The translations under genes and the position numbers were made by a program. A stretch of 64,000 nt of DNA, from NCBI GenBank assembly GCA_964352715.1, contig CAYGSU010000003.1, positions 66,237-130,236 of the forward strand, given 5' to 3'. Under the pieces are notes generated by a model. The model was not told where the DNA came from. It made no database searches and saw only the letters and a program-made list of their open reading frames with translations. This DNA comes from JAVKBW01 sp964352715 (GTDB lineage Bacteria; Pseudomonadota; Alphaproteobacteria; UBA8366; Aestuariispiraceae). Positions 1 through 9,015 of the stretch are shown in pieces; position 1 is the first letter of the stretch; each line of letters starts with the position of its first letter.

Positions 1-1034
1 TTCATGCCCTGGGCATTGACGGGGCGCTTGTCGCAGACCTGTCGAAAGTCGGGCTGAAGCATATCGGCGATCTGATGACGATGCCGCGTACCAGCCTTTC
101 CCGCCGCTATGGATTGTCAGTCTGCACCCTGCTTGACCGTGCCCTCGGCGACAGTCCCGACCCGATAAATTCAACGCCGGTTTCAATCCCGTATCGGGTT
201 CGGCTGCGGTTTCCCGATGCCATCGGCACGCTGGATGATATTGCCGGGGCGCTGGGCCGGCTGCTGCAGCGCCTGACGGAACGCCTGGAAGCTGACCAGC
301 AGGGCGCCCGGCAGATTCGGTTGCAGCTCTTCAGGGTCGATGGCGATGTGCATCAGGTGACGGTCGGCACGGCGGCGCCATCCCGAAAAGCGGCCCATCT
401 GGCGCGGCTGTTCCATGAGAAACTTTCCGACATCGACCCGGGTTTCGGGATCGAGATGATGGTTCTTTCCGCGCCGGTGACGGAACGCGCCACGGCGGTT
501 CAGCAGGATGCCGCATTCGATGCAAAATCCGGTGCGCGCAGCCAGGACATGACCGATCTGCTCGACCGGCTGACGGCCCGGCTCGGGCACGGCGGTGTGC
601 TGACGCTGCGTCCGGTCGACAGCCATCTGCCCGACCGGGTCATGCAGTTTTCGCCTGCCGGCGCGACGCCCCCTGAACCCGGCGAGTGGGTCAACCATCT
701 GCAGGCCCGGCTGGGGCCACGGCCCTTGCGGCTTCTGGATCGGCCTGAGCCGGTGACGCCGCTGACCTGCCCACCACCCGGCCGTATGCTGTGCAGTTTC
801 CGCTGGCGCGGTCGGCGGCTGGCGGTGGCGCGTGCGCTCGGCCCGGAACGCATTTCGCCGGAATGGTGGCGTCTGGAACCGGTTGGCGGCGGTAATGCCT
901 GGACCGGTCCGCGCGACTATTATGCGGTTCAGGAAAGCACCGGTGCTCGCCTGTGGATGTTCGCTGAAAGCCAGACGGCCAGAGGCGGCACGATCACCGC
1001 GCCGCGCTGGTTCGTTCACGGCCTGTTTGACTGA
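1..1034 (+). CDS. imuB: ImuB, Y-family DNA polymerase-like mutasome protein (C-terminal part; 5' end outside window)
   Basis: The reading frame is open from the left edge and ends at a TGA; 343 residues are visible. The polymerase palm is therefore not in the window. The visible part starts in a helix-hairpin-helix-like thumb segment (GLKHIGDLM, then SLSRRYG), continues through a little-finger region and ends in the long C-terminal extension typical of ImuB. The late motifs GPERISPEWW, RDYYAVQ, ARLWMF and WFVHGLFD are the ones I rely on. ImuB is known as the clamp-binding hub of the ImuA-ImuB-DnaE2 mutagenic translesion complex induced by DNA damage. ImuA would be expected just upstream; no dnaE2 follows, since the next gene is convergent and unrelated. 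Confidence 0.88.
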   Translation, partial: HALGIDGALVADLSKVGLKHIGDLMTMPRTSLSRRYGLSVCTLLDRALGDSPDPINSTPVSIPYRVRLRFPDAIGTLDDIAGALGRLLQRLTERLEADQQGARQIRLQLFRVDGDVHQVTVGTAAPSRKAAHLARLFHEKLSDIDPGFGIEMMVLSAPVTERATAVQQDAAFDAKSGARSQDMTDLLDRLTARLGHGGVLTLRPVDSHLPDRVMQFSPAGATPPEPGEWVNHLQARLGPRPLRLLDRPEPVTPLTCPPPGRMLCSFRWRGRRLAVARALGPERISPEWWRLEPVGGGNAWTGPRDYYAVQESTGARLWMFAESQTARGGTITAPRWFVHGLFD

Positions 1035-1050
1035 CAGCCGGAAAACCGGG

Positions 1051-2205
1051 TCAGCGCTTGATCCTGTCGAGACCCCAGACCAGCAGCCCGGCCAGCAGGC
1101 CCCAGAATGCCGACCCGATGCCGCCCAACGACAGGCCGGACGCCGTAACGGCCAGGGTAACGATGGCGGCCAGTCGTTCCTGCTCATCTTTCAGGGCAGC
1201 GGTTATGGCGCCGGTCAGCGGCCCGGTGAGGGCGAGGCCGGCAACGGTTGCGATCAGCACGGTCGGCATCGCCGCGAACACCCCGACAAGCGATGCGCCG
1301 AATGCGGCAAGCGGCAGATAGGCCAGGCAGTAGAAAATGCCTGTCGGCCATCTTTTATCCTTGTCCGGATGGGTATCCGGCCCCATGCAGATCGCCGCCG
1401 TGATTGCCGCCAGGTTGGTTGTCAGCGCACCCAGCGGCGCGGTCAGAATGCTCGCCGCGCCGGTCACGGCCAGGATGGACCGGGTGGGTGGCTCGTAGCC
1501 GTTCGCCCGCAGAACAGCAAAACCCGGCAGGTTCTGTGAGGCCATTGTCACCAAATACAACGGAAGGCCGAGGCCGAGCAGAATCGACGGTTCGAAGGAT
1601 GGGGCGATAAAGCTGAAGCTTGTGAATTCCAGGCTCGCCGGAACAGCCCCGGTTCTGTCCGTCGCGAAGGCCAGTCCGACACCGGCGATCAGTACGGCGA
1701 TGACAGCCCAGGACGGGCTCGCCAGTCGGGCCACAAAGAACAGCAGAACCAGCGGCAGCACGAACCACGGATCCGCGCCGATCAGCCGGAACACCTCGAT
1801 CACGAAACCGATCAGCACGCCGGCCAGCATGCCCGCCGCGATGGAAGCCGGAATCGCCTCGATCAGTCTGGAAATAGGCTTTACGGCAGCGGTGATCATG
1901 ATCAGCACACCAACCGCCAGAAATGCGCCGACCGCTTGTTCCACCGTTGCAATGCCGGGATTTGCGGCGATCAGCGCTGCACCCGGCGTCGACCATGCGG
2001 TGATGATCGGCATGCGGTGGCGGATCGACAGAACAAGGGCCGTTGCGGCCATGGCCAGACACAGGCCCGACACCGCCGAGGCCGTTTGTGCCGTCGTCGC
2101 CCCGACGGCCTGTGACGCAGCCACGATGATCGCCAGTGTACCACCAAACCCGACCAGCACCGCGACGACGGCGGATGTTGCGGTTGAGGCTCTGAAATCG
2201 TTCAT
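1051..2205 (-). CDS. benE: BenE family benzoate/H+ symporter-like transporter
   Basis: This is a 384-residue inner-membrane protein with about 11-12 hydrophobic segments, the usual size for BenE. The N-terminal segment (VVAVLVGFGGTLAIIVAA) and the ITAWSTPGAALI motif near residue 70 are family signatures. BenE proteins are proton symporters for benzoate or related aromatic acids. No aromatic ring-cleavage gene lies nearby, so the substrate is not supported by context. The ATG overlaps the stop of the upstream alpha/beta hydrolase (ATGA), so the two are probably translationally coupled. The gene is convergent with imuB, with a 16-bp gap. Confidence 0.85.
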   Translation of the reverse strand: MNDFRASTATSAVVAVLVGFGGTLAIIVAASQAVGATTAQTASAVSGLCLAMAATALVLSIRHRMPIITAWSTPGAALIAANPGIATVEQAVGAFLAVGVLIMITAAVKPISRLIEAIPASIAAGMLAGVLIGFVIEVFRLIGADPWFVLPLVLLFFVARLASPSWAVIAVLIAGVGLAFATDRTGAVPASLEFTSFSFIAPSFEPSILLGLGLPLYLVTMASQNLPGFAVLRANGYEPPTRSILAVTGAASILTAPLGALTTNLAAITAAICMGPDTHPDKDKRWPTGIFYCLAYLPLAAFGASLVGVFAAMPTVLIATVAGLALTGPLTGAITAALKDEQERLAAIVTLAVTASGLSLGGIGSAFWGLLAGLLVWGLDRIKR

Positions 2206-2981
2206 GATCTGCCAGACCCGAGAAAAGCGCTCAGCTTCTCGATAAACAGGGCCGGTTGTTCGGCATGCACCCAGTGACCTGCATTCGGCACGACATCGAT
2301 ATCGGCTTTCGGAAAAAGCGATTCGATAACGGCATGATGATGCGGAAGAATGTAGTCGGACCGGCCGCCCGCCAGAAACAGGGTTTTGCCCGTGTAGTGT
2401 TTCGGGTGCATGTCGGGAAAGCCCATGATGTCGTCGAAGCCTGCTTCCAGCGCGGCAAGATTGACCTGCCAGGAAAGACCGTCCGGGCCGGTTCTGACAT
2501 TGTGGGCCAGAAAGGCCCGGATCGCCGGATCAGTAATGGTTTCCTTCATCGCTTCCTCGACCTCCGACCGACGGGAAAACGCCGAAAGGTCCATTGCCCG
2601 CATGTCCTTGATGTAGTCGATCAGGGTGCCGCCGGACGGGGCGGGCGCAATATCGACAACGCACAAACGCTCGACAAGCCTGGGTTCCGTCAGCGCCAGC
2701 ATCATCGCCGCCTTGCCGCCCATCGAATGACCAACAATGGCGGCCGGCCCCAACGAATGCCGTTTCAGCAGGGCGGCAATATCGGCCGCCATATCCGCAT
2801 AGCGCATGGCCTCATCCCACGGACTGTCACCGTGGTTGCGCAGATCGACGACGAAAACATGGTGACTGCCGCCGATCCGTTTGCCGATCGACTGCCAGTT
2901 CCGTTTCGATCCGAACAGACCGTGCAGGATGATCACGGGGGATCCCGAACCGGTTTCCGAAAAGCTCAATTCAAGGGCCAT
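2202..2981 (-). CDS. alpha/beta-fold hydrolase (YbfF-like esterase)
   Basis: A 259-residue alpha/beta hydrolase. It has the oxyanion-hole HG near residue 21 (ILHGLFGSKRNW), a D-x-R-NHG motif (VVDLRNHGDSPW), the nucleophile elbow GHSMGG with Ser near residue 86, and the catalytic His in NAGHWVHAEQP near 236. This set matches the small-acyl esterase/YbfF group; the natural substrate is unknown. Two consecutive ATG codons (2984 and 2981) follow an AGGAG; the second has the better 6-nt spacing and is chosen here. A longer upstream extension is open but lacks a ribosome site. The gene leads a two-gene operon with the BenE-like transporter, suggesting import and hydrolysis of a related ester or acid. 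Confidence 0.85.
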   Translation of the reverse strand: MALELSFSETGSGSPVIILHGLFGSKRNWQSIGKRIGGSHHVFVVDLRNHGDSPWDEAMRYADMAADIAALLKRHSLGPAAIVGHSMGGKAAMMLALTEPRLVERLCVVDIAPAPSGGTLIDYIKDMRAMDLSAFSRRSEVEEAMKETITDPAIRAFLAHNVRTGPDGLSWQVNLAALEAGFDDIMGFPDMHPKHYTGKTLFLAGGRSDYILPHHHAVIESLFPKADIDVVPNAGHWVHAEQPALFIEKLSAFLGSGRS

Positions 2982-3088
2982 CATGGTCTCCTGACGATAT
3001 CTGTTTTCGTCTCGGCCGCTCCGCGAAAGCGGCATGGTATTTGCGTAGCTATTTAAAGAATATCGGGGATATCATAGGCGATGGGAGC

Positions 3089-3610
3089 ATGCACCTCATG
3101 GAAGCTGAATCAAAACCATCGGGCCAGCTAAAAAGGCTGATCCGAGCCATGAAAATGCGAGACTGGGCGTTCGATCTCGGCATCGTTTTAGGCCTTGGCG
3201 TCCTCTGCATGGCGATGGTTCAGCCCGGTCAGGCGCAGTCACTGGCCTATCTGGAACAGGCCGATACCCTGTCCTGCAAACTTACCGGTGGCATTGCCGC
3301 TGATGTTCGTGGCGACCGGATCGCCCTGAAACACATGACCGGACAATCGCGCCTGACCTTTTCGCGAATAAAACTGCAGGACCGTTATGCGATGCTGGAA
3401 TCCGGCGGAACGGAAACCCCGGTCCGGCTGCAGATGACCGAGGAAGGGTTGACCTTCTTCAGGGCCACGGAAAAGGGCGAAATTGAAATCACCACCGTGT
3501 TTCAGAAACCCAACCCGGTCGGGCGCGGACTGATGGCCGTGCAAACCATTCACGGCACCCGGGACAGGATTGGCCCGAGCCAGCAATTCGGCGTTTGTTG
3601 GGAACCATAG
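3089..3610 (+). CDS. small exported protein of unknown function
   Basis: I do not recognise this protein. From the ATG at 3089 it is 173 residues; ATG 3098 is an alternative, 10 nt after GGGAG. A charged N-terminus is followed by a hydrophobic stretch (LGIVLGLGVLCMAMV) and a plausible signal-peptidase site after GQAQS. The mature part is mostly beta-like, with two cysteines (one near its start, one in the last five residues) that could form a disulfide. It is divergent from the alpha/beta hydrolase and shares a short promoter region with it. Start choice and function are uncertain; its composition is coding-like. Confidence 0.6.
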   Translation: MHLMEAESKPSGQLKRLIRAMKMRDWAFDLGIVLGLGVLCMAMVQPGQAQSLAYLEQADTLSCKLTGGIAADVRGDRIALKHMTGQSRLTFSRIKLQDRYAMLESGGTETPVRLQMTEEGLTFFRATEKGEIEITTVFQKPNPVGRGLMAVQTIHGTRDRIGPSQQFGVCWEP

Positions 3611-3655
3611 AATCGTTCCATAATCCGGTCTCAAATTCACATTTGGGACCGGCCG

Positions 3656-4372
3656 ATGCTGATCTTACCCTTGACCCGCGGCCAGATGTTCCAGTTGTTA
3701 CCTGCCAAGGGTGTCGGCGCTGAAATTGGTGTGCTGGAAGGGCAATTCACTGAAGAGATACTCCAAAAGGGGATGCCCAGGCTTCTGCATCTGATTGATC
3801 CCTGGTGTCACCAGGCCCGGGAAGATTACCAGCAGGATGAAGCCAATGCGGCCGATGCGGTGCAAGACGGCCGGTATCACAATGTGCTGCGCAGGTTCGC
3901 CGCACAGATCAGTTCGGGGCAGGTCAAAATCTGCCGGCAGTTTTCCAGTGATGCGGTTGGTACATTTGCCGACGGGTCGCTCGACTGGGTCTATATTGAT
4001 GCCGTCCATTCCTATGAGGGTGCTCTGGCAGATTTGCAGGCGTTTGCACCGAAAATCAAAGACGATGGTTTCATTCTTGGGCATGATTTCACCAACAGCC
4101 CACCGGCCCGTAAAATGGGATTTGGCGTCATTGAAGCGGTCAGGGATTTTCTGAAGGAAAGCGGCTGGACGTTTCTGGCGCTGACAACCGAGGACTTCCC
4201 GACCTACCTGCTCGCGCGCAACGGAGCGTCACCGAATGCACAAAGCCTTATCGGCGAATGCATACAGAAGATTCCCAATGTCGTTGAGATCAAGGAACCG
4301 TTCCGGTCCGGCCCTCACCACCGGCAGATCGTCTTTCCCGACAGGACGATCCGGTATGTCATGTCATTTTGA
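3656..4372 (+). CDS. class I SAM-dependent methyltransferase (Methyltransf_24 type)
   Basis: A 238-residue protein with the Rossmann SAM-binding start GAEIGVLEGQFTEEIL near residues 21-36 and the conserved DWVYIDAVHSYEGALADL segment near 110-127. A GFILGHDF motif near 140 completes the Methyltransf_24/TylF-like pattern. These enzymes methylate small molecules or sugars; the acceptor here is unknown. An inverted repeat directly after the stop may terminate it. It has no operon partner: the exported gene upstream is 45 bp away and the M14 peptidase is 140 bp downstream. It probably acts in the cytoplasm, since no signal peptide is seen. Confidence 0.85.
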   Translation: MLILPLTRGQMFQLLPAKGVGAEIGVLEGQFTEEILQKGMPRLLHLIDPWCHQAREDYQQDEANAADAVQDGRYHNVLRRFAAQISSGQVKICRQFSSDAVGTFADGSLDWVYIDAVHSYEGALADLQAFAPKIKDDGFILGHDFTNSPPARKMGFGVIEAVRDFLKESGWTFLALTTEDFPTYLLARNGASPNAQSLIGECIQKIPNVVEIKEPFRSGPHHRQIVFPDRTIRYVMSF

Positions 4373-4379
4373 CTGCTGG

Positions 4380-4398
4380 AACCGGCGTTGCCGGTTTT
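4380..4398 (+). terminator. stem-loop with short T tract after the methyltransferase
   Basis: Perfect 7-bp arms AACCGGC and GCCGGTT enclose a GTT loop and run into TTTT, starting 8 nt after the stop codon. The tail is short, so this is a modest candidate for an intrinsic terminator. Confidence 0.5.
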
Positions 4399-4512
4399 AC
4401 GCAGCCAAGTGATATCAGGGCGAAATGCTGTCCAGACATTTTTCGTTTCCGACGATGGCCGTCAACGATATGCTTGGCCGCCTTAGTGTTTTGAATTCTG
4501 GGAGATTTCTTA

Positions 4513-5646
4513 GTGATTACCATCGCCGCCAATTTCGATTCCGGAAATATTGACTGTCTCGATTCCAGCGATCCCGGGAACATTCGGCTGGCGATCCGCA
4601 AGGATGCCGGGCCGGAAGGGTTCTTCCAGTGGTTCCATTTCCGACTGACCGGCGCCCGCGGCATCGCGTGCCATCTGGTGATCGAAAATGCCGGGCAGGC
4701 GAGCTACACCAAGGGGTGGGAAGGGTATCGGGCCTGCGCATCCTATGACCGGGATGAATGGTTTCGCATCGATACTGACTACACGGACGGCAAACTCATC
4801 CTGTCGATCACGCCCGAAACAGATTCGGTCTACTTCGCCTATTTCGCTCCCTATTCCCGCGAACGCCATCGCGATCTTGTGGCCGCCTGCCAGACTGACC
4901 CGCGTTGCCGTCTGGAGATTCTGGGCCAGACGGTCGATGGCGAGGAAATCGACCTGCTGATGATCGGTGACGATGCCCCGGAAAAGCTGAAATTCTGGAC
5001 AATTGCCCGTCAGCATCCCGGCGAGAGCATGGCTGAATGGTGGATGGAAGGGTTTCTGACCCGCATTCTCGATCCTGACGATCCGATAGCAAGATCAATA
5101 CTGGATCGTGGGGTTATGTATGTCGTGCCGAACATGAACCCGGATGGAAGCCGGCGAGGGCATCTCAGAAACAACGCGGCGGGCATGAACCTGAACCGTG
5201 TCTGGGCCGAGCCCGATGTCGAAACCAGCCCGGAAGTCTATTATGTTGAACGGAAGATGACGGAAACCGGGGTCGATTTCAGTCTCGACGTGCATGGCGA
5301 CGAAGGGCTTCCCTACAACTTTATTGCGGGAGCAGACGCCATTCCGAACGTTACCGACAGGCAGATTTCCAATCGGGAAACCTATGAAGCAGCGCTGTTG
5401 CGCGCCAACCCTGATTTTCAGCGCGAGCACGGCTACCCGAAAGCCCAGCCGGGCAACGCGAACATGAAGCTGTGTTCGGCGCATATCGCCGGCAAGTTCA
5501 ACTGCCTTTCCATGACATTGGAAATGCCGTTCAAGGATAATGCGAACGCACCGGACCCGGTTTATGGCTGGTCGCCCGAGCGCTGCCGGAAACTTGGCGC
5601 ATCCGGGCTGGATGCGCTGGCGGCCGTGATCGATACATTGCGATGA
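4513..5646 (+). CDS. M14 family zinc carboxypeptidase (cytosolic carboxypeptidase-like)
   Basis: 377 residues from a GTG start placed 8 nt after GGGAG. An N-terminal beta domain (residues about 1-125, with GFFQWFHFRLTG) precedes the catalytic domain, the arrangement of the CCP/M14-like subfamily. Zinc ligands are visible as H168-PG-E171 and H261 (DVHGDEGLPYNF); N/R residues of the substrate pocket are in RNNAAGMNLNR (219-229), and the general base is likely E337 (TLEMPF). It has no signal peptide, so it is cytoplasmic. The stop overlaps the start of the SLC13 permease (ATGA), implying coupled expression. In eukaryotes CCPs trim glutamates; the bacterial substrate is unknown. Confidence 0.87.
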   Translation: MITIAANFDSGNIDCLDSSDPGNIRLAIRKDAGPEGFFQWFHFRLTGARGIACHLVIENAGQASYTKGWEGYRACASYDRDEWFRIDTDYTDGKLILSITPETDSVYFAYFAPYSRERHRDLVAACQTDPRCRLEILGQTVDGEEIDLLMIGDDAPEKLKFWTIARQHPGESMAEWWMEGFLTRILDPDDPIARSILDRGVMYVVPNMNPDGSRRGHLRNNAAGMNLNRVWAEPDVETSPEVYYVERKMTETGVDFSLDVHGDEGLPYNFIAGADAIPNVTDRQISNRETYEAALLRANPDFQREHGYPKAQPGNANMKLCSAHIAGKFNCLSMTLEMPFKDNANAPDPVYGWSPERCRKLGASGLDALAAVIDTLR

Positions 5647-7424
5647 TCTTCGATCAGGCTGCCATCGGCCTCATTCTGATCGCCCTTCTGGGGCTGTTTG
5701 TCTGGGCGCGGGTTCGATACGACATCGTAGCTGTCGGCGGGCTGGTCGTTGCTGTCGCGATGGGATTGGTACCATCGGAGGAAGCGTTTTCGGGATTCGG
5801 CCATCCGGCTGTGATTACCGTTGCCGCAGTGCTGGTGATGAGCCGCGCATTGCAGCAGTCAGGCGCGGTCGGCTTCATCACCGAACGAATCAGAAATTTC
5901 GCCGATACGCCGATCCGCCAGATCGGATCTCTCTCAACGGTAGCGGTCGGCCTTTCCGGGTTCATGAACAATGTTGGCGCACTGGCCCTGCTGATGCCGG
6001 TCGCCATGGATTCCTGTCGGCGGGTCGGCCGCTCGCCGAAACTGATTCTGATGCCGGTGGCTTTCGCTTCGATCCTCGGCGGCATGGTAACCCTTATCGG
6101 CACACCGCCTAACATTCTGATCGCAACCATCCGGGCGGAATCGCTGGGCGAAGGGTTTGCGATGTTCGATTTTGCCTATGTCGGTCTGCCTGTTGCATTG
6201 CTTGGCACGCTGTTCGTCACCTTCGTGGGCTGGCGGCTGATCCCGTTTCATGGCGATGAAAAAGCAGGAATGACCGATGCATTCCAGATCGATGCCTACC
6301 TTTCCGAGCTGGCGGTTCCCAAGGCGTCCGAAGCACATGGCAAAACACTCTCCGAGATCGAAGCGCTGACGGAAGATATCAACGTCGCAATTGTCGGCCT
6401 TGTCCGTCGTAAACGCCATTATCCGAGGCCGCCGCAACACGAGCCATTAAACGGTCACGACCGGTTGATTGTGGAGGGTTCAGCAGAAGATCTTGACGCG
6501 TTCGTGCAGAAACTGGGTTTGCGCATGGCCGGCACCAAACCCGATAAGTCCATTCTGGTAAAGGCGGAACAAGCTGTGTTCTCGGAAGCTGTTGTCCAAC
6601 AGGGCTCCAGTGTCATCGGGCGAACCGTCAGTTCGCTACGTCTCAAGGGCCGCTACAATGTTACCCTTTTGGGGGTTTCCCGGCAGGGAAAGACCTCAAG
6701 AGGGCGGCTGAACGATTACAAACTGCGGGCCGGCGACGTCATTCTTGTTGAAGGACTGGAAAACGATGTGCCTGACACCCTGCAACGCCTGGGCTGCCTT
6801 CCGCTGGCCGAGCGGTCGGTGTCGGTCGGCACTGAAAAGCGGGCGGCTTTGGCTGTCGGACTTTTTGCTCTGGCGATTGTGCTGGCGGCGATCGGTTATT
6901 TGCCGATTGCCGTTGCGTTTTCCGGTGCGATCATCGGTGTCGTTCTGCTTGGCATTCTGCCGCTTCGGGATATCTACTCGTCGATTGACTGGCCGGTTAT
7001 CGTTCTGCTTGGCGCGTTGATTCCCATCGGCGGGGCGATGGAAACAACCGGTGTAACGGCGCTGGCGGCGGAGACGATCGCCGGCATGGCGGGCTTTGCC
7101 GGTCCGGCTTTTATGATCGCCCTGTTGATGATTGTTACGATGACCCTGTCCGACTTGCTGAACAATGCGGCGACGACCGTGGTGATGGCGCCGATTGCGA
7201 TATCGATTGCCCAGACACTGGACCTGTCGCCCGATCCGTTTCTGATGGCGGTCGCGATTGGCGCATCGTGCGCTTTCCTCACACCCATCGGTCACCAGAA
7301 CAACGCCCTGATCATGGGGCCCGGGGCTTACAGGTTCGGTGACTACTGGCGTGTCGGATTGCCGCTGGAAATCCTGATCGTTGCGCTGTCAGTGCCGCTT
7401 ATCCTGGTGTTCTGGCCGGTCTAG
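5643..7424 (+). CDS. SLC13/DASS-type permease with two central TrkA-C (RCK_C) domains
   Basis: 593 residues. The N-terminal membrane half (about 1-200) contains the GFMNNVGALALLMPVA and GTPPNILIAT motifs of the divalent anion/sodium symporter fold. Residues about 215-395 are soluble and hold two TrkA-C-like units (the second around ILVKAEQAVFSEAVVQ to VILVEGLEND). The second membrane half carries DLLNNAATTVVMAPIA and TPIGHQNNALIMGPG, the pseudo-repeat of the first motif. Such proteins move dicarboxylates, sulfate or similar anions. The ATG overlaps the stop of the M14 peptidase, so the permease is probably co-translated with it. It is convergent with the M23 gene, 5 bp apart. Confidence 0.88.
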   Translation: MIFDQAAIGLILIALLGLFVWARVRYDIVAVGGLVVAVAMGLVPSEEAFSGFGHPAVITVAAVLVMSRALQQSGAVGFITERIRNFADTPIRQIGSLSTVAVGLSGFMNNVGALALLMPVAMDSCRRVGRSPKLILMPVAFASILGGMVTLIGTPPNILIATIRAESLGEGFAMFDFAYVGLPVALLGTLFVTFVGWRLIPFHGDEKAGMTDAFQIDAYLSELAVPKASEAHGKTLSEIEALTEDINVAIVGLVRRKRHYPRPPQHEPLNGHDRLIVEGSAEDLDAFVQKLGLRMAGTKPDKSILVKAEQAVFSEAVVQQGSSVIGRTVSSLRLKGRYNVTLLGVSRQGKTSRGRLNDYKLRAGDVILVEGLENDVPDTLQRLGCLPLAERSVSVGTEKRAALAVGLFALAIVLAAIGYLPIAVAFSGAIIGVVLLGILPLRDIYSSIDWPVIVLLGALIPIGGAMETTGVTALAAETIAGMAGFAGPAFMIALLMIVTMTLSDLLNNAATTVVMAPIAISIAQTLDLSPDPFLMAVAIGASCAFLTPIGHQNNALIMGPGAYRFGDYWRVGLPLEILIVALSVPLILVFWPV

Positions 7425-7429
7425 AGCGA

Positions 7430-8809
7430 TTATTCGACTGTATCAGCCTTGGCGACGCGGGTACCGGTCGCGATTTCCGCATACTGCGATTCCAGCGTTG
7501 CACGGTACTTCTGGAATTCAGCCAGTTCCTCGCCTTTCAACGTGCGTCCCGTTGGCAGTTTGACGCCCAGCGGGTTGGTCTGCTTGCCGTTCTTGTGCAC
7601 TTCATAATGAAGGTGTGGGCCGGTTGACCGGCCGGTCGTGCCGACATATCCGATAATCTGGCGCTGCGTGACGCTGGCGCCTTTCTTGATGCGCTTGTCG
7701 ATGCGCGACAAATGCGCATAGGCCGTCTTGAAAGTGCCGTTGTGCCGAATGCGAATATAATTGCCGTAACCGCCATTCCAGCCGGCTGCTTCCACGGTGC
7801 CGTTACCAGCAGCGAAAATCGGTGTGCCTGTCGGTGCGGCGAAGTCCAGACCCTTGTGCATTTTCGTGTAGCCCAGAACCGGATGCTTCCGCTTGCCAAA
7901 TCCGGAGGAAATACGGGCGCCTTCAACCGGCGTCCGAAGCAGGGCCTTGCGCACGCTCTGGCCTTTTTCATTGAAGTAGTCGACTAACCCGTCCTGCCCC
8001 TTGAAGCGGTAATAGCGGCGGGTCTTGCCGCTGAGGGTCATTTCACCGATCAGCACCGCGCCATGGTCGACCACGGCTCCCTGTTCATCGACAATAGATT
8101 CGTACATCAGCGCGAACCCGTCGTCCTTCTGGATTTCCCGCTGAAAATCGACGTCGAAGCTGAAAACGTTGATCAGGTCGGCCAGAACCCGCACGGGTAC
8201 CGACGCCTGGATGGCGGCTTCGTAAAGGCTGCTGTCGATTGTTCCTTCCGTGCGCTCCAGTATCTGCTCTGTCGGGCGATCGATGATCTCGGCCTTGAAG
8301 CCGCCATCATCATCGGCAATGACGGCGATATCCCGAACCGGCGTCTCCGCCATACTCAGGGAAATGAACCGGGGCTGGGTGCTTTCATCCTCGGGCGGAA
8401 CGATGACAAGGTTCAATTCCTGGCCGGCTCTCAGGTAGCGCGGGTCAAACACTTCTTTCATCGCCTCGATGGCGTTGTAGGCGTCCTTGCGATCAATCCC
8501 TTCATGCTGCAGCAGTTGCATCAGGGTGTCGCCTCTGTTGACCGTTAGAATACGGGCGATTTCAGCGGAAAGCGCTTCTTCCGAGACACTGGCCACAACA
8601 GCCGGTACCGGCGGTGGTGCTTCCTCCAAGCCCGGAATTTCCGGTCCGAGTACGACTTCTTCAGGGGTGTCTGACCACGCCAAAAATGTCGCGATGGCGG
8701 CAGCCGCGACGACAGACAGGCCAAATGCCGCGAGACGTCCCCGCCGCGGGGCGGAGGATGACTTGATGCCTGAGCCGCGCCGCCAGGCAGGATACTGATC
8801 ACGTAGCAT
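7430..8809 (-). CDS. M23 family (LytM) peptidoglycan DD-metalloendopeptidase
   Basis: About 459 residues. A basic N-terminus is followed by one membrane anchor (LAAFGLSVVAAAAIATFLAW), a proline-rich linker, a LysM/OapA-like segment (ILTVNRGDTLMQLLQHEGI) and a C-terminal LytM domain. Zinc ligands are the HKGLD motif (H318, D322) and HLH (399-401), with a further AYAH at 366, so it looks catalytically intact. It should cleave peptide cross-links in the periplasm. ATG 8809 is preferred; an upstream in-frame GTG at 8827 is possible. It is divergent from the NUDIX gene across a promoter region unusually rich in GANTC sites. Confidence 0.9.
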   Translation of the reverse strand: MLRDQYPAWRRGSGIKSSSAPRRGRLAAFGLSVVAAAAIATFLAWSDTPEEVVLGPEIPGLEEAPPPVPAVVASVSEEALSAEIARILTVNRGDTLMQLLQHEGIDRKDAYNAIEAMKEVFDPRYLRAGQELNLVIVPPEDESTQPRFISLSMAETPVRDIAVIADDDGGFKAEIIDRPTEQILERTEGTIDSSLYEAAIQASVPVRVLADLINVFSFDVDFQREIQKDDGFALMYESIVDEQGAVVDHGAVLIGEMTLSGKTRRYYRFKGQDGLVDYFNEKGQSVRKALLRTPVEGARISSGFGKRKHPVLGYTKMHKGLDFAAPTGTPIFAAGNGTVEAAGWNGGYGNYIRIRHNGTFKTAYAHLSRIDKRIKKGASVTQRQIIGYVGTTGRSTGPHLHYEVHKNGKQTNPLGVKLPTGRTLKGEELAEFQKYRATLESQYAEIATGTRVAKADTVE

Positions 8810-8837
8810 GAATTCTCTATATCTCACGCAATATCAA

Positions 8838-8980
8838 GACTCAACGTCACCGTACGATGCCTTGAAAAATAAACATTTTTCTATTGAATCCGCTAGCGGG
8901 ATTCGCTCACCATTGCAAGGATTCAGCTTGCATACTGCATCGTTTGACGACAATCAACGGGCAAAGTCGCGCAGCGAATC
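8838..8980. promoter_or_regulatory. cluster of five GANTC (CcrM target) sites in the LytM/NUDIX divergent promoter
   Basis: GACTC 8838, GAATC 8886, GATTC 8900, GATTC 8920 and GAATC 8976 lie in the 206-bp region between the two divergent starts. Two of them form the arms of a palindrome (GAATCC, centre GCTAGCG, GGATTC; 8886-8904). In alphaproteobacteria CcrM methylates GANTC, and promoter sites can link transcription to replication. A regulatory role here is inference. Confidence 0.55.
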
Positions 8981-9015
8981 AGCTATACAGGGGCCGTGAG
9001 CGGAAAGGAACGGAA

